Shown here piece by piece: positions 25,322-33,557 of a stretch of 64,000 nt of DNA. Positions within the stretch are counted from its first letter, which is position 1; every line of letters begins with the position of its first letter. The notes below the pieces were generated by a model that saw only the letters and a list, made by a program, of their open reading frames with translations, did no database searches and was not told where the DNA came from. The stretch spans positions 62,001 through 126,000 of the forward strand of contig NZ_JBLYUB010000013.1 in assembly GCF_049999945.1 (NCBI RefSeq). Reading direction: 5' to 3'. Source of the stretch: Planosporangium spinosum. GTDB lineage: Bacteria; Actinomycetota; Actinomycetes; Mycobacteriales; Micromonosporaceae. Made by a program: the position numbers and the translations under genes.

Positions 25322-26709
25322 GGCCGCGCTCGTGGCTGACGTTCTGGAACCGGCTGAGCCTGCGCGCCCGGCTCCTGATCATCGGCGCGGGCGGTCTCGC
25401 CGTCGGGTTCGCACTCGGCGGGATCGTGCTGGTCGCCGCGCTCGAGTACGCCCTGCAGCGCAGCGTCGACGCCGACGCGTTCAGCACCGCCCGCGGCGTG
25501 GCCGACCTGGTCAACGTCCGGGAACTGCCGCAGCAGGTACCGGTCTCCGGCGACCAGATCGTGCAGGTCGTCGACTCCAGGCACCGGGTACGGTCGGCGT
25601 CCATCGGCGCCGACCGGCTGGTACCGCTGCTCCGCCCGGAGGAACTCGCCGATGCGCGGTCGTCGGGTAACGGCCGGTACGTCGACGGCGCCCGCGCCGG
25701 CATGGACGGCCGGTTGCGGGTCGTGGTGGTGCCGGCCGGCCCGCCCGACGACCCGCAGTCGGTGATCGTGGCCCGGCCGGTGGCGGCCGCGCGCCAGAGC
25801 GTCGACGTGGTCCGCACCGCGCTGCTCATCACGTACCCGCTGCTCATCGCCGTCCTGGCGCTGTTCGCCTGGCGGGTCGTCGGCGCCGCGCTGCGCCCGG
25901 TGGAGGAGCTGCGGGCCGGTGCGGAGCAGATCACCGGTGGGGACAGCGGCGACGGGTCCGGCCCCGCCGCCGACCGGCTGCCGGTACCCGACTCGCACGA
26001 CGAGATCCACCGGCTCGCGGTGACCCTCAACGACATGCTCGACCGGCTGGCCCGGGCCCGGGCCCGCCAACGCGCGTTCGTCGCCGACGCCGCGCACGAG
26101 CTGCGCAGCCCGCTGGCGAACATGCGGACCGAGCTGGAGGTGGCCCAGCGCATCGGCGACCCGGCACGCGTCGACGACCTGCTGGTCGACATCGAACGGC
26201 TCACCCGGCTCGTGGACGACCTGCTGCTGCTGGCGCGCGCCGACGACGCGCCGCGGCCGGCCCGTACCGAGCCCGTCGAACTGGGAGCGCTGCTGCGGGA
26301 GACCGCCGCGCAGTACGACACGGCGCGGGTGCCGGTGGCGGTGGCCGGCGGGCCGCCACAGTGGGTCGCCGGTGATCCGCAGGCGCTGGGGCATGTGGTC
26401 CGCAACCTGGTCGACAACGGCGTCCGGCACGCCACGTCCCGGGTGACGCTGGCCGTCGTACCGGGTGGGTTCACCGTGATCGACGACGGCCCCGGCATCG
26501 CGCCCGCCGACCGGGAACGCGTCTTCGAACGGTTCACCCGGCTCGACGACGCCCGCGCCCGCGACGCCGGCGGCGCCGGGCTCGGCCTGGCCATCGTGCA
26601 GGAACTGGTACGCCGGCACGGCGGGACCGTCACCCTCGCCGACGCCAAGCCGGGGGTACGGGCCCGGGTACGGCTACCGGTACTGCCGTCAGAAGCTGTC
26701 TCCCGTTGA
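25318..26709 (+). CDS. sensor histidine kinase
   Basis: 463 residues. Membrane helices at about 18-43 and 168-188 bracket a periplasmic-side sensor domain of about 125 residues; a HAMP linker follows, then the phospho-acceptor H260 in ADAAHELRSPLANM, and an ATPase domain with N (HVVRNLVDNGVRHA), DDGPGIAP and GAGLGLAIV boxes. All catalytic residues are present. The TTG start overlaps the regulator stop. Its position between two LolA-like genes suggests it senses the cell envelope. Confidence 0.92.
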   Translation: MRPRSWLTFWNRLSLRARLLIIGAGGLAVGFALGGIVLVAALEYALQRSVDADAFSTARGVADLVNVRELPQQVPVSGDQIVQVVDSRHRVRSASIGADRLVPLLRPEELADARSSGNGRYVDGARAGMDGRLRVVVVPAGPPDDPQSVIVARPVAAARQSVDVVRTALLITYPLLIAVLALFAWRVVGAALRPVEELRAGAEQITGGDSGDGSGPAADRLPVPDSHDEIHRLAVTLNDMLDRLARARARQRAFVADAAHELRSPLANMRTELEVAQRIGDPARVDDLLVDIERLTRLVDDLLLLARADDAPRPARTEPVELGALLRETAAQYDTARVPVAVAGGPPQWVAGDPQALGHVVRNLVDNGVRHATSRVTLAVVPGGFTVIDDGPGIAPADRERVFERFTRLDDARARDAGGAGLGLAIVQELVRRHGGTVTLADAKPGVRARVRLPVLPSEAVSR

Positions 26710-26792
26710 GTGCGCGGCGGCTGCGGGAAGCGGCGGCTGTGGGAACTCGCCGCCCGACATTCCGAAGCGATGCCCGTGTGGGCGTGGGGGAG

Positions 26793-26831
26793 GGCGCCCC
26801 GCCACCCGTGCCGTGCGGGTGGCGGGGCGCC
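26793..26831. terminator. 16-bp perfect hairpin between convergent genes
   Basis: Arms GGCGCCCCGCCACCCG (26793-26808) and CGGGTGGCGGGGCGCC (26816-26831) with a 7-base loop, between the kinase and the convergent LolA-like gene; it should stop both. Confidence 0.8.
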
Positions 26832-26841
26832 GTTCCGGGAC

Positions 26842-27972
26842 CTACCGGGTCGCCGCCGCGTAGAGCTGCTCGGGGCGTACCGCGCCGGCCAGGAGCCGGC
26901 CATCGTCGGTGATCAGTACGCTGAACAGTCGGCCGGTGAGGAGGCGCCCGCTGCCCCAGGCGCCGCTGACCCTGGGCAGGCTGGCGAGGGAGAAGCCGGT
27001 ACCGCCGCGGTCGCCCTGCCCGGTCGGGGACAGCGCCTTCGCCGTGTCCGCCGGCAGCGCGGCCACGAGCACGCTCGTCCAGCCCGTGCCGACGACGGTC
27101 GGCTGCCCCGGCGCCCCGGTCGGCTGCCGGGCTGCGCCGGACGGTTCGCGCGCCGGTTCGGTCGCGGTCTGCTCGGTCACCCGCGCGCCGGGCGGCGGGG
27201 TGAAGCGGAACTGTGCCGCGTCCGGACGGGTGAAGCTGACCTGGGTGAACTCGACTTTGAACGCCGTGCTGTCCGAACCGGCGGGGTAGACCGCCACCCG
27301 CAGGGGCACGTGCCGTTCGGCGTCGATGGCGAGGGTGACGCGGCCGATCAGCGAGCCGGTGTCGCGCGGGACGAGGACCAGTTCGTACGCCGCCCGGCCG
27401 GCGACCCGCGCCGAGCCGCTCGCGGTGACCTTGGTGGTCGGGTCGATCGCGGCCAGTGCGGCGTCCGCGGCCTCCTGCGGTGTCCGGGGCAGGTTGGTGG
27501 GGCTGACTGCCGGGTGCGGAGCGGCGCCGTCGGCGGCGGGGAGTACCGCGTGGTTGGCGGTGTTGCGCTGGCTGTCCCACGTCCAGACGTCCCGCCCGTC
27601 GCGGATGACGTCGGACTCGCCGAGAGTGCCGATCAGCGCCACCCGGGCCCGGTCGGGCCCGGCGTACCAGACCCGCATGGTGTGCGACCCGCTGGCCAGT
27701 GACAGCAGGTCGGTGCTGCCCTTCCCGTCCTGACCACCGAGACCGGGCAGGGCCGGCAGGCCGAGGTCGGCCTGTTGCACGATCGTGCCCGAGCCGCCGT
27801 CGAGCCGGGCGGTCTGCAGGTCCACGAGTAGCTGCGCCGCGGTCCTCGGCGGCAGGCTGGGATCGGCTGAGGCCGTGAGGGTGCGCGCCGCTGCGCCGCC
27901 ACCGATCACGGCCGCGAGTACGGCGACCGGAACTGCCCAACGCAGCGCCGGTCTGGACAAAGTGATCGACAT
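26842..27972 (-). CDS. LolA-like exported protein (compact paralogue)
   Basis: 376 residues, paralogous to the LolA-like protein at 23067-24500 over its whole length (shared LRVWYAGP/MRVWYAGP, DVWTWDSQRNTANH, RFTPPPGARV, WGSGRLLTGRLFSVLITDDGR) but without the Thr/Pro/Ser insert. N-terminal signal or anchor at about 10-32, so it is exported. Presumed envelope carrier or lipid-binding role. AGGAGGTG precedes the ATG, and one CTGAGA pair with 11-bp spacing lies upstream. The two copies flank the two-component genes, so the cluster probably arose by duplication. Confidence 0.75.
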   Translation of the reverse strand: MSITLSRPALRWAVPVAVLAAVIGGGAAARTLTASADPSLPPRTAAQLLVDLQTARLDGGSGTIVQQADLGLPALPGLGGQDGKGSTDLLSLASGSHTMRVWYAGPDRARVALIGTLGESDVIRDGRDVWTWDSQRNTANHAVLPAADGAAPHPAVSPTNLPRTPQEAADAALAAIDPTTKVTASGSARVAGRAAYELVLVPRDTGSLIGRVTLAIDAERHVPLRVAVYPAGSDSTAFKVEFTQVSFTRPDAAQFRFTPPPGARVTEQTATEPAREPSGAARQPTGAPGQPTVVGTGWTSVLVAALPADTAKALSPTGQGDRGGTGFSLASLPRVSGAWGSGRLLTGRLFSVLITDDGRLLAGAVRPEQLYAAATR

Positions 27973-28010
27973 GGTTGCACCTCCTGTCCCCTGATGCTGC
28001 CGGCCGACTG

Positions 28011-28027
28011 CTGAGAGCCGGCTGAGA
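28011..28027. promoter_or_regulatory. CTGAGA direct repeat before second LolA-like gene
   Basis: CTGAGA at 28011-28016 and 28022-28027, 11 bp apart, about 40 bp upstream of the minus-strand ATG; identical to the pairs at 24539-24619. Confidence 0.6.
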
Positions 28028-28076
28028 CGCGCGGGAGCGGGCCTGGGCGGTACCGCAGGGGCGACCTCGGAAACAT

Positions 28077-28101
28077 TGACACTGTCACGATGACAGTGTC
28101 A
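28077..28101. promoter_or_regulatory. perfect palindrome upstream of MerR-like gene
   Basis: Arms TGACACTGTCA (28077-28087) and TGACAGTGTCA (28091-28101) around CGA. It ends 10 bp before the GTG start of the MerR-like gene, so binding would block or distort its promoter; autoregulation is the simplest reading. Confidence 0.65.
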
Positions 28102-28111
28102 TGGTGGACGG

Positions 28112-28798
28112 GTGTGGACGCTCGACGAGTTGCTGGACCGGGTCCGCGCCGCGTTGGCGGCGGAGTACCCGGGGGCGCCCAACGGCCGGGTCCGCGACGT
28201 GCCCGACCGCCGCGCCGTGCGGTGGTACGCAACGACCGGTCTCGTCGACCGTCCCGCCGCGATGCGCGGGCGGCACGCGCTGTACGGGCAGCGACACCTG
28301 CTCCAGCTCGTCGCCGTCAAACGTCGGCAGGCCGAGGGGCACTCGCTCGCGCGGATCCAGGCCGAGCTGGCCGGAGCCACCGACGACACCCTCGCCGCCA
28401 TCGCCCGGGTACCCGAGGACCTGTTCAGGGACGGTGCCGCCGCGCCACCGGCGGCACCCCGGCGGGCCCGTTTCTGGACCGCTACGCCGGCTGCCGACGC
28501 CGCTGCGCAGACTGTCGACGCCGCCCCGGTCGTTGACGCTGTTCCGCCGGTTGTCGACGCCGCCCCGGTCGTTGACGCTGTTCCGCCGGTTGTCGACGCC
28601 GCCCCGGTGGTCGACGCCGGCCCGAGTGCGCCCGACGGCGCGGCAGCCACCCTGGCCGGAGTGCCACTGGGCGGCGGGGTGGTGCTGCTTCTGCCGGTCC
28701 ACCCGGGACCCCACGACCTCGCCGCGATCGCCGCTGCCGCACAACCCTTGCTCGACCTGCTCGCCGACCGCGGCCTACTGCGACAACCGCACCCCTAG
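28112..28798 (+). CDS. MerR-like helix-turn-helix regulator
   Basis: 228 residues. The N-terminal winged helix (about 20-90) reads VRDVPDRRAVRWYATTGLVDRPAAMRGRHALYGQRHLLQLVAVKRRQAEGHSLARIQ in segments, a MerR-type reader. A low-complexity linker with 13-residue repeats (VVDAVPPVVDAAP) separates it from a C-terminal hydrophobic domain (GVVLLLPVHPGPHDLAAIAAAAQPLLDLL), perhaps for dimerisation or ligand binding. It starts just after a perfect palindrome and is followed 9 bp downstream by the VIT/VWA gene, which it presumably controls. Confidence 0.8.
   Translation: MWTLDELLDRVRAALAAEYPGAPNGRVRDVPDRRAVRWYATTGLVDRPAAMRGRHALYGQRHLLQLVAVKRRQAEGHSLARIQAELAGATDDTLAAIARVPEDLFRDGAAAPPAAPRRARFWTATPAADAAAQTVDAAPVVDAVPPVVDAAPVVDAVPPVVDAAPVVDAGPSAPDGAAATLAGVPLGGGVVLLLPVHPGPHDLAAIAAAAQPLLDLLADRGLLRQPHP
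28513..28610. repeat. 39-bp in-frame tandem repeat
   Basis: Two exact 39-base units (28513-28551, 28552-28590) and a partial third encode the alanine/valine/proline linker of the MerR-like protein. Confidence 0.85.
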
Positions 28799-28807
28799 GA
28801 GCGCGCC

Positions 28808-31387
28808 ATGACCCTCTCCGTCACCCCGATGAGCCCGGCCGAGGCGGCCCGGGTCGCCGCGCCGGTCTCCGACGCCGGGCTCGGCGCCCTGCGTACCGAG
28901 CGCGGCAACCTGCCGCTGGACCGGCTCGAGGTCCGGGCACAGGTCACCGGTCTGGTCGGCCGGGTCCAGCTCACCAGCGAGTTCGTCAACGCCCACGACG
29001 TCGCGTTGGAGGCGACGTACGTGTTCCCGCTTCCCGACCGGGCCGCCGTCACCGGCATGACGATGACCGCGGACGGCCGGGTCGTGGCGGCCGAGCTGCG
29101 CGAGCGCGGGGAGGCCCGCGAGCGGTACGACCGGGCCGTCGCGTCCGGTCACCGGGCCTCGATCACCGAGCAGGAGCGGCCCGACGTGTTCACCGTGCGG
29201 GTCGGCAACATCCTGCCCGGCGAACGGGTCAGCGTCGCATTGGCCATGGTCACTTCCCTGCCGTACGAGGACGGCGCGGCGACGTTCCGGTTCCCATTGG
29301 TCGTGGCGCCGCGGTACGTTCCCGGCGCGCCGTTGCCGGGGCCGAGCGTCGGCGACGGGTACGCCCTCGACACCGACGCGGTGCCCGACGCCTCCCGCAT
29401 CACGCCGCCGGTGCTGCTGCCGGGCTTTCCCAACCCGCTGCGGCTGTCGCTCGACGTCGACATCGACCCCGCCGGCCTGCCGCTGGGCGAGGTGCGCTCC
29501 AGTCTGCACGCCGTGGTGACCGAGGGCGATCGGGTCAGCCTCCGGCCGGGGGAGCGGGCCGACCGGGACTTCGTGCTGCGCCTGGCGTACGGGGCCGCCG
29601 AGGAGACCGCCACGCTGGTCTGCGCCCCGGACGCGGCCGACACGCCCGACACGCGTACCTCAGCCGACACGCCCGACACGCGCAACGCGCCCGACACGCC
29701 CGACACGCCGCCCGGCACCGTCGAGGGCACGTACCAGCTGACCGTCCTGCCGCCGCGGGACGGCGGCTCGCCCCGGGGCCGGGACGTGGTCCTGCTGCTG
29801 GACCGGTCCGGGAGCATGCGCGGCTGGAAGATGGTCGCCGCCCGCCGGGCCGCCGCCCGCATCGTCGACACGCTCACCGCCGGCGACCGTTTCGCCGTCA
29901 TCACCTTCGACCACGAGATCGGGTACCCGGCCGACCTGCCACCCGGCCTGGTCGAGGCCACCGACCGTCACCGGTACCGGGCCGTCGAGCACCTCGCCCG
30001 GGCGGACGCCCGCGGCGGCACCGAACTGCTGGCGCCGCTGCGCCAGGCGGTGGCGATGCTGTCTGCCGACTCGCCGCGCGACGCCGACTCGCCGCGCGAC
30101 GCCGACTCGCCGCGCGACGCCGTGCTCGTCCTCGTGACCGACGGTCAGGTCGGCAACGAGGACCAGATCCTGCGCGAGATCAGCCCCGGCCGGGTCCGCA
30201 TCCACACCGTCGGCGTCGACCGCGCGGTCAACGCCGGGTTCCTGGGCCGGCTGGCCGCCCTCGGCGGGGGCCGGTGCGAACTGGTCGAGAGCGAGGACCG
30301 GCTCGACGAGGCGATGGAGCACATCCACCGGCGTATCGGGGCGCCGCTGGTGACCGACCTGACGGTCACCGCGGACGGGCTCACGCTCGTCGACGACACC
30401 CGTACCCCGGCCCGGTTGCCCGCGCTCTATCCGGGGGTGCCGCTGGTCGTCTCCGGCCGGTACCGGGGTCCGGCGGCCGGTTCGCTCACCGTCACCGGGC
30501 GTACCCGAGACGGCCGGCCGTGGCGGACCACGGTGGCCGCGCGGCAGGCGGACGCCCCGGCGCTCGCCGCGCTGTGGGCCCGGGCACGGCTGCGCGACCT
30601 GGAGGACCGGTACGCGGCCGGCTCCGGCGGCGCCGACGTGGAGCGCGCCGCGGTCGACACCTCGCTGCGCTTCGGCGTGCTGTGCCGGTTCACCGCGTAC
30701 GTGGCCGTCGACACCCGGGTGGTGACCGAGGGCGGCGAGCCGCACCGCGTGGTCCAGCCGGTGGAGCCGCCGTCGGGCTGGGAACTGCCCGACCGGGCGC
30801 CCGCCCCGGCGATGCGCCTGATGGCGATGGGCGGCTCGGGGCCGGGCCGGGGGTTCCTGACGGCGGCCGGAGCGCCGGAGCGCGGTCCGGCGCCGGCCGC
30901 CCCCGGCGGCCTGCGCGGCGCGGTCCAGTCGGCGGCGGCCCGGGTCACCGGAGCGGTGGGGGCGGCAGCCGACGCGGTGGTCGGTGCGGCAACGGGGGCG
31001 GTGGCCGCCGGGGCGACCGGGGTCGGGGCCGGCGCGCGGCCGCAGGTCCGCGCGGTCCGCGAGGTCGCCGTGGTCGAGGCGCGCCGGCTACGCGGGTCCG
31101 CCGGGCTGCCCGGGTACGAGCGGCGCGAACTCCTCGCCGACCTGGCCAGCCGGCTCACAGCGCTGGTCGGTCACCTCGCCGGGATCGGGGTGGCCGAAGA
31201 GGTGTACGCGCCGCTGCGGCGGCTCGCCGACGAACTGGCGCAGCCCGGCGGCGAGCTGGAGGCGCGGTGGGCCGAGGCACTGCGGGTACTGGACGCGTTC
31301 GCGGCGGCCGGTCCGCAGGCGACGGCGGCCGACCCGCAGGCCGCGGCGGCCGAGCCCGACCGGCGCCGCGACTTCTGGAAGCGGTGA
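28808..31387 (+). CDS. VIT and von Willebrand factor A domain protein
   Basis: 859 residues. A VIT domain (about 20-150: VTGLVGRVQLTSEFVNAHDVALEATYVFPLPDRAAV, then ERGEARERYDRAVASG) precedes a VWA domain with an intact MIDAS site, LLLDRSGSM (about 330). The C-terminal 250 residues are alanine-rich and helical. No signal peptide, so probably cytosolic. VIT-VWA proteins act as metal-dependent protein-interaction scaffolds; the client is unknown. In-frame repeats occur (three copies of an 18-base unit at 30065-30118 coding DSPRDA, and TPDTR units near 29640-29710). Nine bp separate it from the MerR-like gene. Confidence 0.88.
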   Translation: MTLSVTPMSPAEAARVAAPVSDAGLGALRTERGNLPLDRLEVRAQVTGLVGRVQLTSEFVNAHDVALEATYVFPLPDRAAVTGMTMTADGRVVAAELRERGEARERYDRAVASGHRASITEQERPDVFTVRVGNILPGERVSVALAMVTSLPYEDGAATFRFPLVVAPRYVPGAPLPGPSVGDGYALDTDAVPDASRITPPVLLPGFPNPLRLSLDVDIDPAGLPLGEVRSSLHAVVTEGDRVSLRPGERADRDFVLRLAYGAAEETATLVCAPDAADTPDTRTSADTPDTRNAPDTPDTPPGTVEGTYQLTVLPPRDGGSPRGRDVVLLLDRSGSMRGWKMVAARRAAARIVDTLTAGDRFAVITFDHEIGYPADLPPGLVEATDRHRYRAVEHLARADARGGTELLAPLRQAVAMLSADSPRDADSPRDADSPRDAVLVLVTDGQVGNEDQILREISPGRVRIHTVGVDRAVNAGFLGRLAALGGGRCELVESEDRLDEAMEHIHRRIGAPLVTDLTVTADGLTLVDDTRTPARLPALYPGVPLVVSGRYRGPAAGSLTVTGRTRDGRPWRTTVAARQADAPALAALWARARLRDLEDRYAAGSGGADVERAAVDTSLRFGVLCRFTAYVAVDTRVVTEGGEPHRVVQPVEPPSGWELPDRAPAPAMRLMAMGGSGPGRGFLTAAGAPERGPAPAAPGGLRGAVQSAAARVTGAVGAAADAVVGAATGAVAAGATGVGAGARPQVRAVREVAVVEARRLRGSAGLPGYERRELLADLASRLTALVGHLAGIGVAEEVYAPLRRLADELAQPGGELEARWAEALRVLDAFAAAGPQATAADPQAAAAEPDRRRDFWKR
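30065..30118. repeat. 18-bp tandem repeat, 3 exact copies
   Basis: GCCGACTCGCCGCGCGAC repeated at 30065, 30083 and 30101 inside the VWA domain coding region; adds DSPRDA units to a surface loop. Confidence 0.9.
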
Positions 31388-31418
31388 CGCACCGCTGGAC
31401 GTGGTACCGGGCGGCGGC

Positions 31419-33437
31419 TCAGCCCGCCGCGCGGTAGGCGTCCGACACCGGCCGCCGCGCCCGCTTCACCCGGTACATCGCGCTGTCCGCCCGGTTCAGC
31501 ACGTCCTCCGCCGACTCGCCCGCCGTATAGCGGGTGCCGTCGACGCTGAGGCGGACCCGGACGGTACCGCCGGACACCGCGACCGGCTCGGTGAACGCCT
31601 CGCGGATGCGCTGCGCGATGCGGCGCATCTCCGGCTCGCCGTCCACCGGGCGGGCCAGCACCACGAACTCGTCGCCGCCCAGCCGCGCGACCAGGTCGCC
31701 GGAGCGACTGCACCCCTGTAGCCGGCCCGCGACCGCGGCCAGCAGGTCGTCACCGGCGGCGTGGCCGAGCGAGTCGTTGATCCCCTTGAACCCGTCAAGG
31801 TCGATGAAGAGCAGCGCGCCGGAGCCGGCGCGCACCGCGGCGGCCAGTTCGGCCATGAACGCCCGGCGGTTGGGCAGGCCGGTCAGCGCGTCCAGGTGTG
31901 CCAGCCGCCAGGTCTGGTCGAGCAGTTCACAGGTACGCAGGACGGTGGCGGCCTGGTTGGCCACGCCCGGCATGCGGGCGGCGAACCGCTGGGCCCGCGC
32001 GGCGCCGTGCGGGCCGATGAAACCGGCCACGAGCAGCCCGTACAGGCGATCCGGCAGGGCGATGCCGACGACGGCGAGCACGTCCATGCCACCGCCGGCC
32101 AGGATCCGCCGGATCAGCGGGTCGGTGCTGGTGTGGTCGTAGATCGTGGTGGCGTCGGGATGGCCGCGGCGCATCTCGAACAGCCCCGGACTCTGCTCGG
32201 CCTCCAGGGCGAGTCCCTCGATCGTGTCGTGGAACTCCGACCGCCAGCCGACGTGGCCGGCCACGTGCAGCCCGCCGGCGGCGTCCATCAGCAGCATCGC
32301 CGCCTGGTCGGCGTGCAGAACGGCGTGTGCGGCCTCGGTCGTGACCCGGGCGACGTCGGCGGGGTTGCGGGCATGGGTGAGTGCCCGCGCCAGGCCCAGC
32401 AGGCTCTCGGCGGTGCGCTCCCGCTCGGCGGCCGCCTCGACCGCGGTCAGCGCGTCGAGCGTGACCGCGGCGAGGTTGGCGTACGAGTCGAGCAGGGTCC
32501 GCTCCGCGTCCAGGAAAGCGTCGCTGAACGCGACCAGGTGGCCGTAGCGCCGGGTCGGCGAGGCGATCTCGGCGATCAGCCGGTCGGCGCCGGGCGGTAC
32601 CCGGCCGCCGTCGGCGGTCAGCCGGTCGATCTCCGCCTGCGGCAGCCCGAAGCCGTGCACCTGGACCGGCTGGTCGGCCGACGGCTGCGCGACGAGCAGG
32701 AACGCGTGGGCGCCGACGGCGAACCCGGCCCGCTCGGCGACCGTGGCCAGGATCCGGTCCGGTGTCTGGGCGGTTACCAGTTCGGACACCGTGTGCTGCA
32801 ATTGGGCGAGTTGGTCGAGCATCGTGCCCCGCAGCTGGTTGCTGGCGGCGCGGCGGCCGGCGAACAGGCCGCCCTGGCGCCAGCGCACCTCGTACACGCA
32901 GGCCTCGGCCCCGCGTACCTGGCACTCGCGGTGGGTGACGACGCCCAACGGGTATCCGAAGGCGGTCGGGACCTGGGTGAGCAGGCCCTGGTTGTACTCG
33001 CAGTCGTGGCGGTGTGGCCGGAACTGCGGGCGGAGCTGGTAGCGGATGGTCGCCGCGCCGCGCCGGACCCGTACCGCGGACATGTCCGCACAGGTGGAGA
33101 ACCGGACGTTGGCGGTGGAGATCAGGCGCATCAGCTGGGTCGGGCCGCCGACCACGGACAGCGCGAGGATCAACGGGGTGCCGACGGTGTGCTCGAGGAT
33201 GGTCAGCCCGACCTTGCGGGCGACGTCGGGGTCGTTGAGGGCGGTCGCCGCCGACTCGAACAACCGGATCTTGAAATCCCACGACCACCAGCGCCGCGCG
33301 TCGTCGTAGCTTTCCGGGTCTTCGGTCGCGCCGGCCAGCGCCAGCGTACGGGCGACGGCCTCCGGTCCGCCGGTGGCGCGGACATGCCGGAGGATGGCGC
33401 GTATCGTCACGCCGGACGTCTGCCGTATCGAGTCCAT
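31419..33437 (-). CDS. GGDEF diguanylate cyclase with V4R-like and GAF domains
   Basis: 672 residues. The C-terminal GGDEF domain (about 500-660) has HLDALTGLPNRRAF, FIDLDGFKGINDSLGH and an intact active site RLGGDEFVVL, so it should make cyclic di-GMP. Before it lie two GAF-like domains (about 215-330 and 345-490). The first 190 residues (ARKVGLTILEHTVGTPLILALSVV...CQVRGAEACVYEVRW) resemble a V4R/heme-NO-binding-type sensor, a tentative assignment. No membrane helices. In sporulating actinobacteria cyclic di-GMP restrains development through BldD. Monocistronic, divergent from thrS. Confidence 0.85.
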   Translation of the reverse strand: MDSIRQTSGVTIRAILRHVRATGGPEAVARTLALAGATEDPESYDDARRWWSWDFKIRLFESAATALNDPDVARKVGLTILEHTVGTPLILALSVVGGPTQLMRLISTANVRFSTCADMSAVRVRRGAATIRYQLRPQFRPHRHDCEYNQGLLTQVPTAFGYPLGVVTHRECQVRGAEACVYEVRWRQGGLFAGRRAASNQLRGTMLDQLAQLQHTVSELVTAQTPDRILATVAERAGFAVGAHAFLLVAQPSADQPVQVHGFGLPQAEIDRLTADGGRVPPGADRLIAEIASPTRRYGHLVAFSDAFLDAERTLLDSYANLAAVTLDALTAVEAAAERERTAESLLGLARALTHARNPADVARVTTEAAHAVLHADQAAMLLMDAAGGLHVAGHVGWRSEFHDTIEGLALEAEQSPGLFEMRRGHPDATTIYDHTSTDPLIRRILAGGGMDVLAVVGIALPDRLYGLLVAGFIGPHGAARAQRFAARMPGVANQAATVLRTCELLDQTWRLAHLDALTGLPNRRAFMAELAAAVRAGSGALLFIDLDGFKGINDSLGHAAGDDLLAAVAGRLQGCSRSGDLVARLGGDEFVVLARPVDGEPEMRRIAQRIREAFTEPVAVSGGTVRVRLSVDGTRYTAGESAEDVLNRADSAMYRVKRARRPVSDAYRAAG

Positions 33438-33557
33438 GGCCGCCCTCCGGCCGTCATTATCGGCAGCGCCGGTGTGGTCCTGAGGAGATGCGCGCGGTCG
33501 GCGTCGGTGCGGCGGATAGCATCGTCGGGTAACCGCATGACCTTCAGGGAGTGAGCC

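Noticed and set aside
23691..30118. Repeat clusters at 23.7, 28.5 and 30.1 kb as possible CRISPR arrays
   Set aside because: The units are contiguous with no spacers and keep the reading frame (18, 39, 69 bp), so they are coding tandem repeats.
33438..33557. A T-box leader before thrS
   Set aside because: Only 120 bp between divergent genes and no specifier or antiterminator structure visible.
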